Source of the DNA: an uncultured bacterium
GTDB taxonomy: Bacteria; Verrucomicrobiota; Lentisphaeria; Victivallales; UBA1829
Assembly: GCA_900548385.1 (NCBI GenBank)
Contig: URKJ01000009.1
Location: 51,226-115,225 of the forward strand
DNA length: 64,000 nt
Direction of reading: 5' to 3'
Position numbers and translations under genes: made by a program. Below the pieces are notes generated by a model that worked only from the letters and a program-made list of their open reading frames with translations, did no database searches and was not told the origin of the DNA. Position 1 is the first letter of the stretch. Every line of letters starts with the position of its first letter. This document shows, piece by piece, positions 63,885 through 64,000 of the stretch.

Positions 63885-63998
63885 TCACAACAAATATGCG
63901 CTCCGGATCATCAATGCCAGTGCCAGTGTCGACGTGGCAAACAGCAGAATCCAGATCAAAAGCCCAATAAAGCCGCTGTTGAAGATTATGTTCGTCAT
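63885..63998 (-). pseudogene. Truncated ExbB N-terminus
   Basis: A 37-codon minus-strand frame (ATG at 63998, TGA at 63887-63885) encodes FNSGFIGLLIWILLFATST and a few more hydrophobic residues. It matches the first 35 residues of the ExbB at 57745 (FNSGFIGFLIWLLLFAVST) almost position by position and stops just after the first membrane helix. The channel-forming helices are absent. It is most simply a remnant of an exbB duplication. Upstream sequence lies outside the window. Confidence 0.7.
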
Positions 63999-64000
63999 TT

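Noticed and set aside
1..64000. CRISPR arrays, insertion sequences, prophage genes and rRNA
   Set aside because: Looked for regularly spaced repeats, transposase motifs, terminal repeats with transposases, phage structural genes and rRNA stretches; none were recognised.

Overview
The window looks like a chromosome segment of a Lentisphaerota bacterium (Victivallales/Victivallis-like). This rests on two things: many stand-alone pseudopilin-like proteins with an N-terminal F-T-L-[IVL]-E-L-L segment and a C-terminal H-X9-D-G signature, and very large Sec-exported glycosidase-like proteins, each near its own LacI, AraC or GntR regulator. No rRNA or other marker fixes the lineage, so the assignment is an inference.

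Left part (1-16.3 kb): mostly minus-strand housekeeping genes packed with overlapping stop/start codons. They are accD (partial), comF-like, asd, tyrA, pyrF, rlmI-like, a stand-alone 5'-3' exonuclease, gpmI, a CysZ/EI24-like membrane protein, gph and tsaD. A plus-strand unit is embedded at 2.7-7.9 kb: LacI regulator, clan GH-A-like exoprotein, pseudopilin. A tRNA-Pro(GGG) at 16.2 kb closes the housekeeping block.

Middle (16.3-53.7 kb): an accessory carbohydrate-use region built from repeats of one theme, a dedicated regulator plus a pseudopilin plus a giant signal-peptide-bearing glycosidase. The units are AraC / sugar isomerase-pseudopilin-GH; decayed regulator / pseudopilin-GH-CBM-LacI-DUF6259-like; AraC / GH2-like-pseudopilin; GH-LacI-pseudopilin; AraC-pseudopilin-GH; and GntR-pseudopilin-GH. 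Several promoters and operator-like palindromes can be read directly, including a 70-bp promoter block present twice, upstream of the AraC gene at 48.1 kb and the GntR gene at 53.6 kb. No transporter gene and no core type II secretion gene lies in the window.

Right part (53.9-64 kb): one minus-strand, apparently co-transcribed cluster. Its order is TPR protein, secreted transglutaminase-like protein, Sel1-like protein, ExbB, ExbD, ExbD, TPR protein. The last 120 bases hold a truncated second ExbB N-terminus. The cluster suggests a proton-motive-force-driven envelope machine with periplasmic TPR partners; its substrate is unknown.

Working model: regulators sense glycan fragments and switch on an exported glycosidase together with a pseudopilin of unknown role (secretion, surface display or adhesion). 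The Exb/TPR cluster may energise an outer-membrane process. Functions beyond family level are inference.
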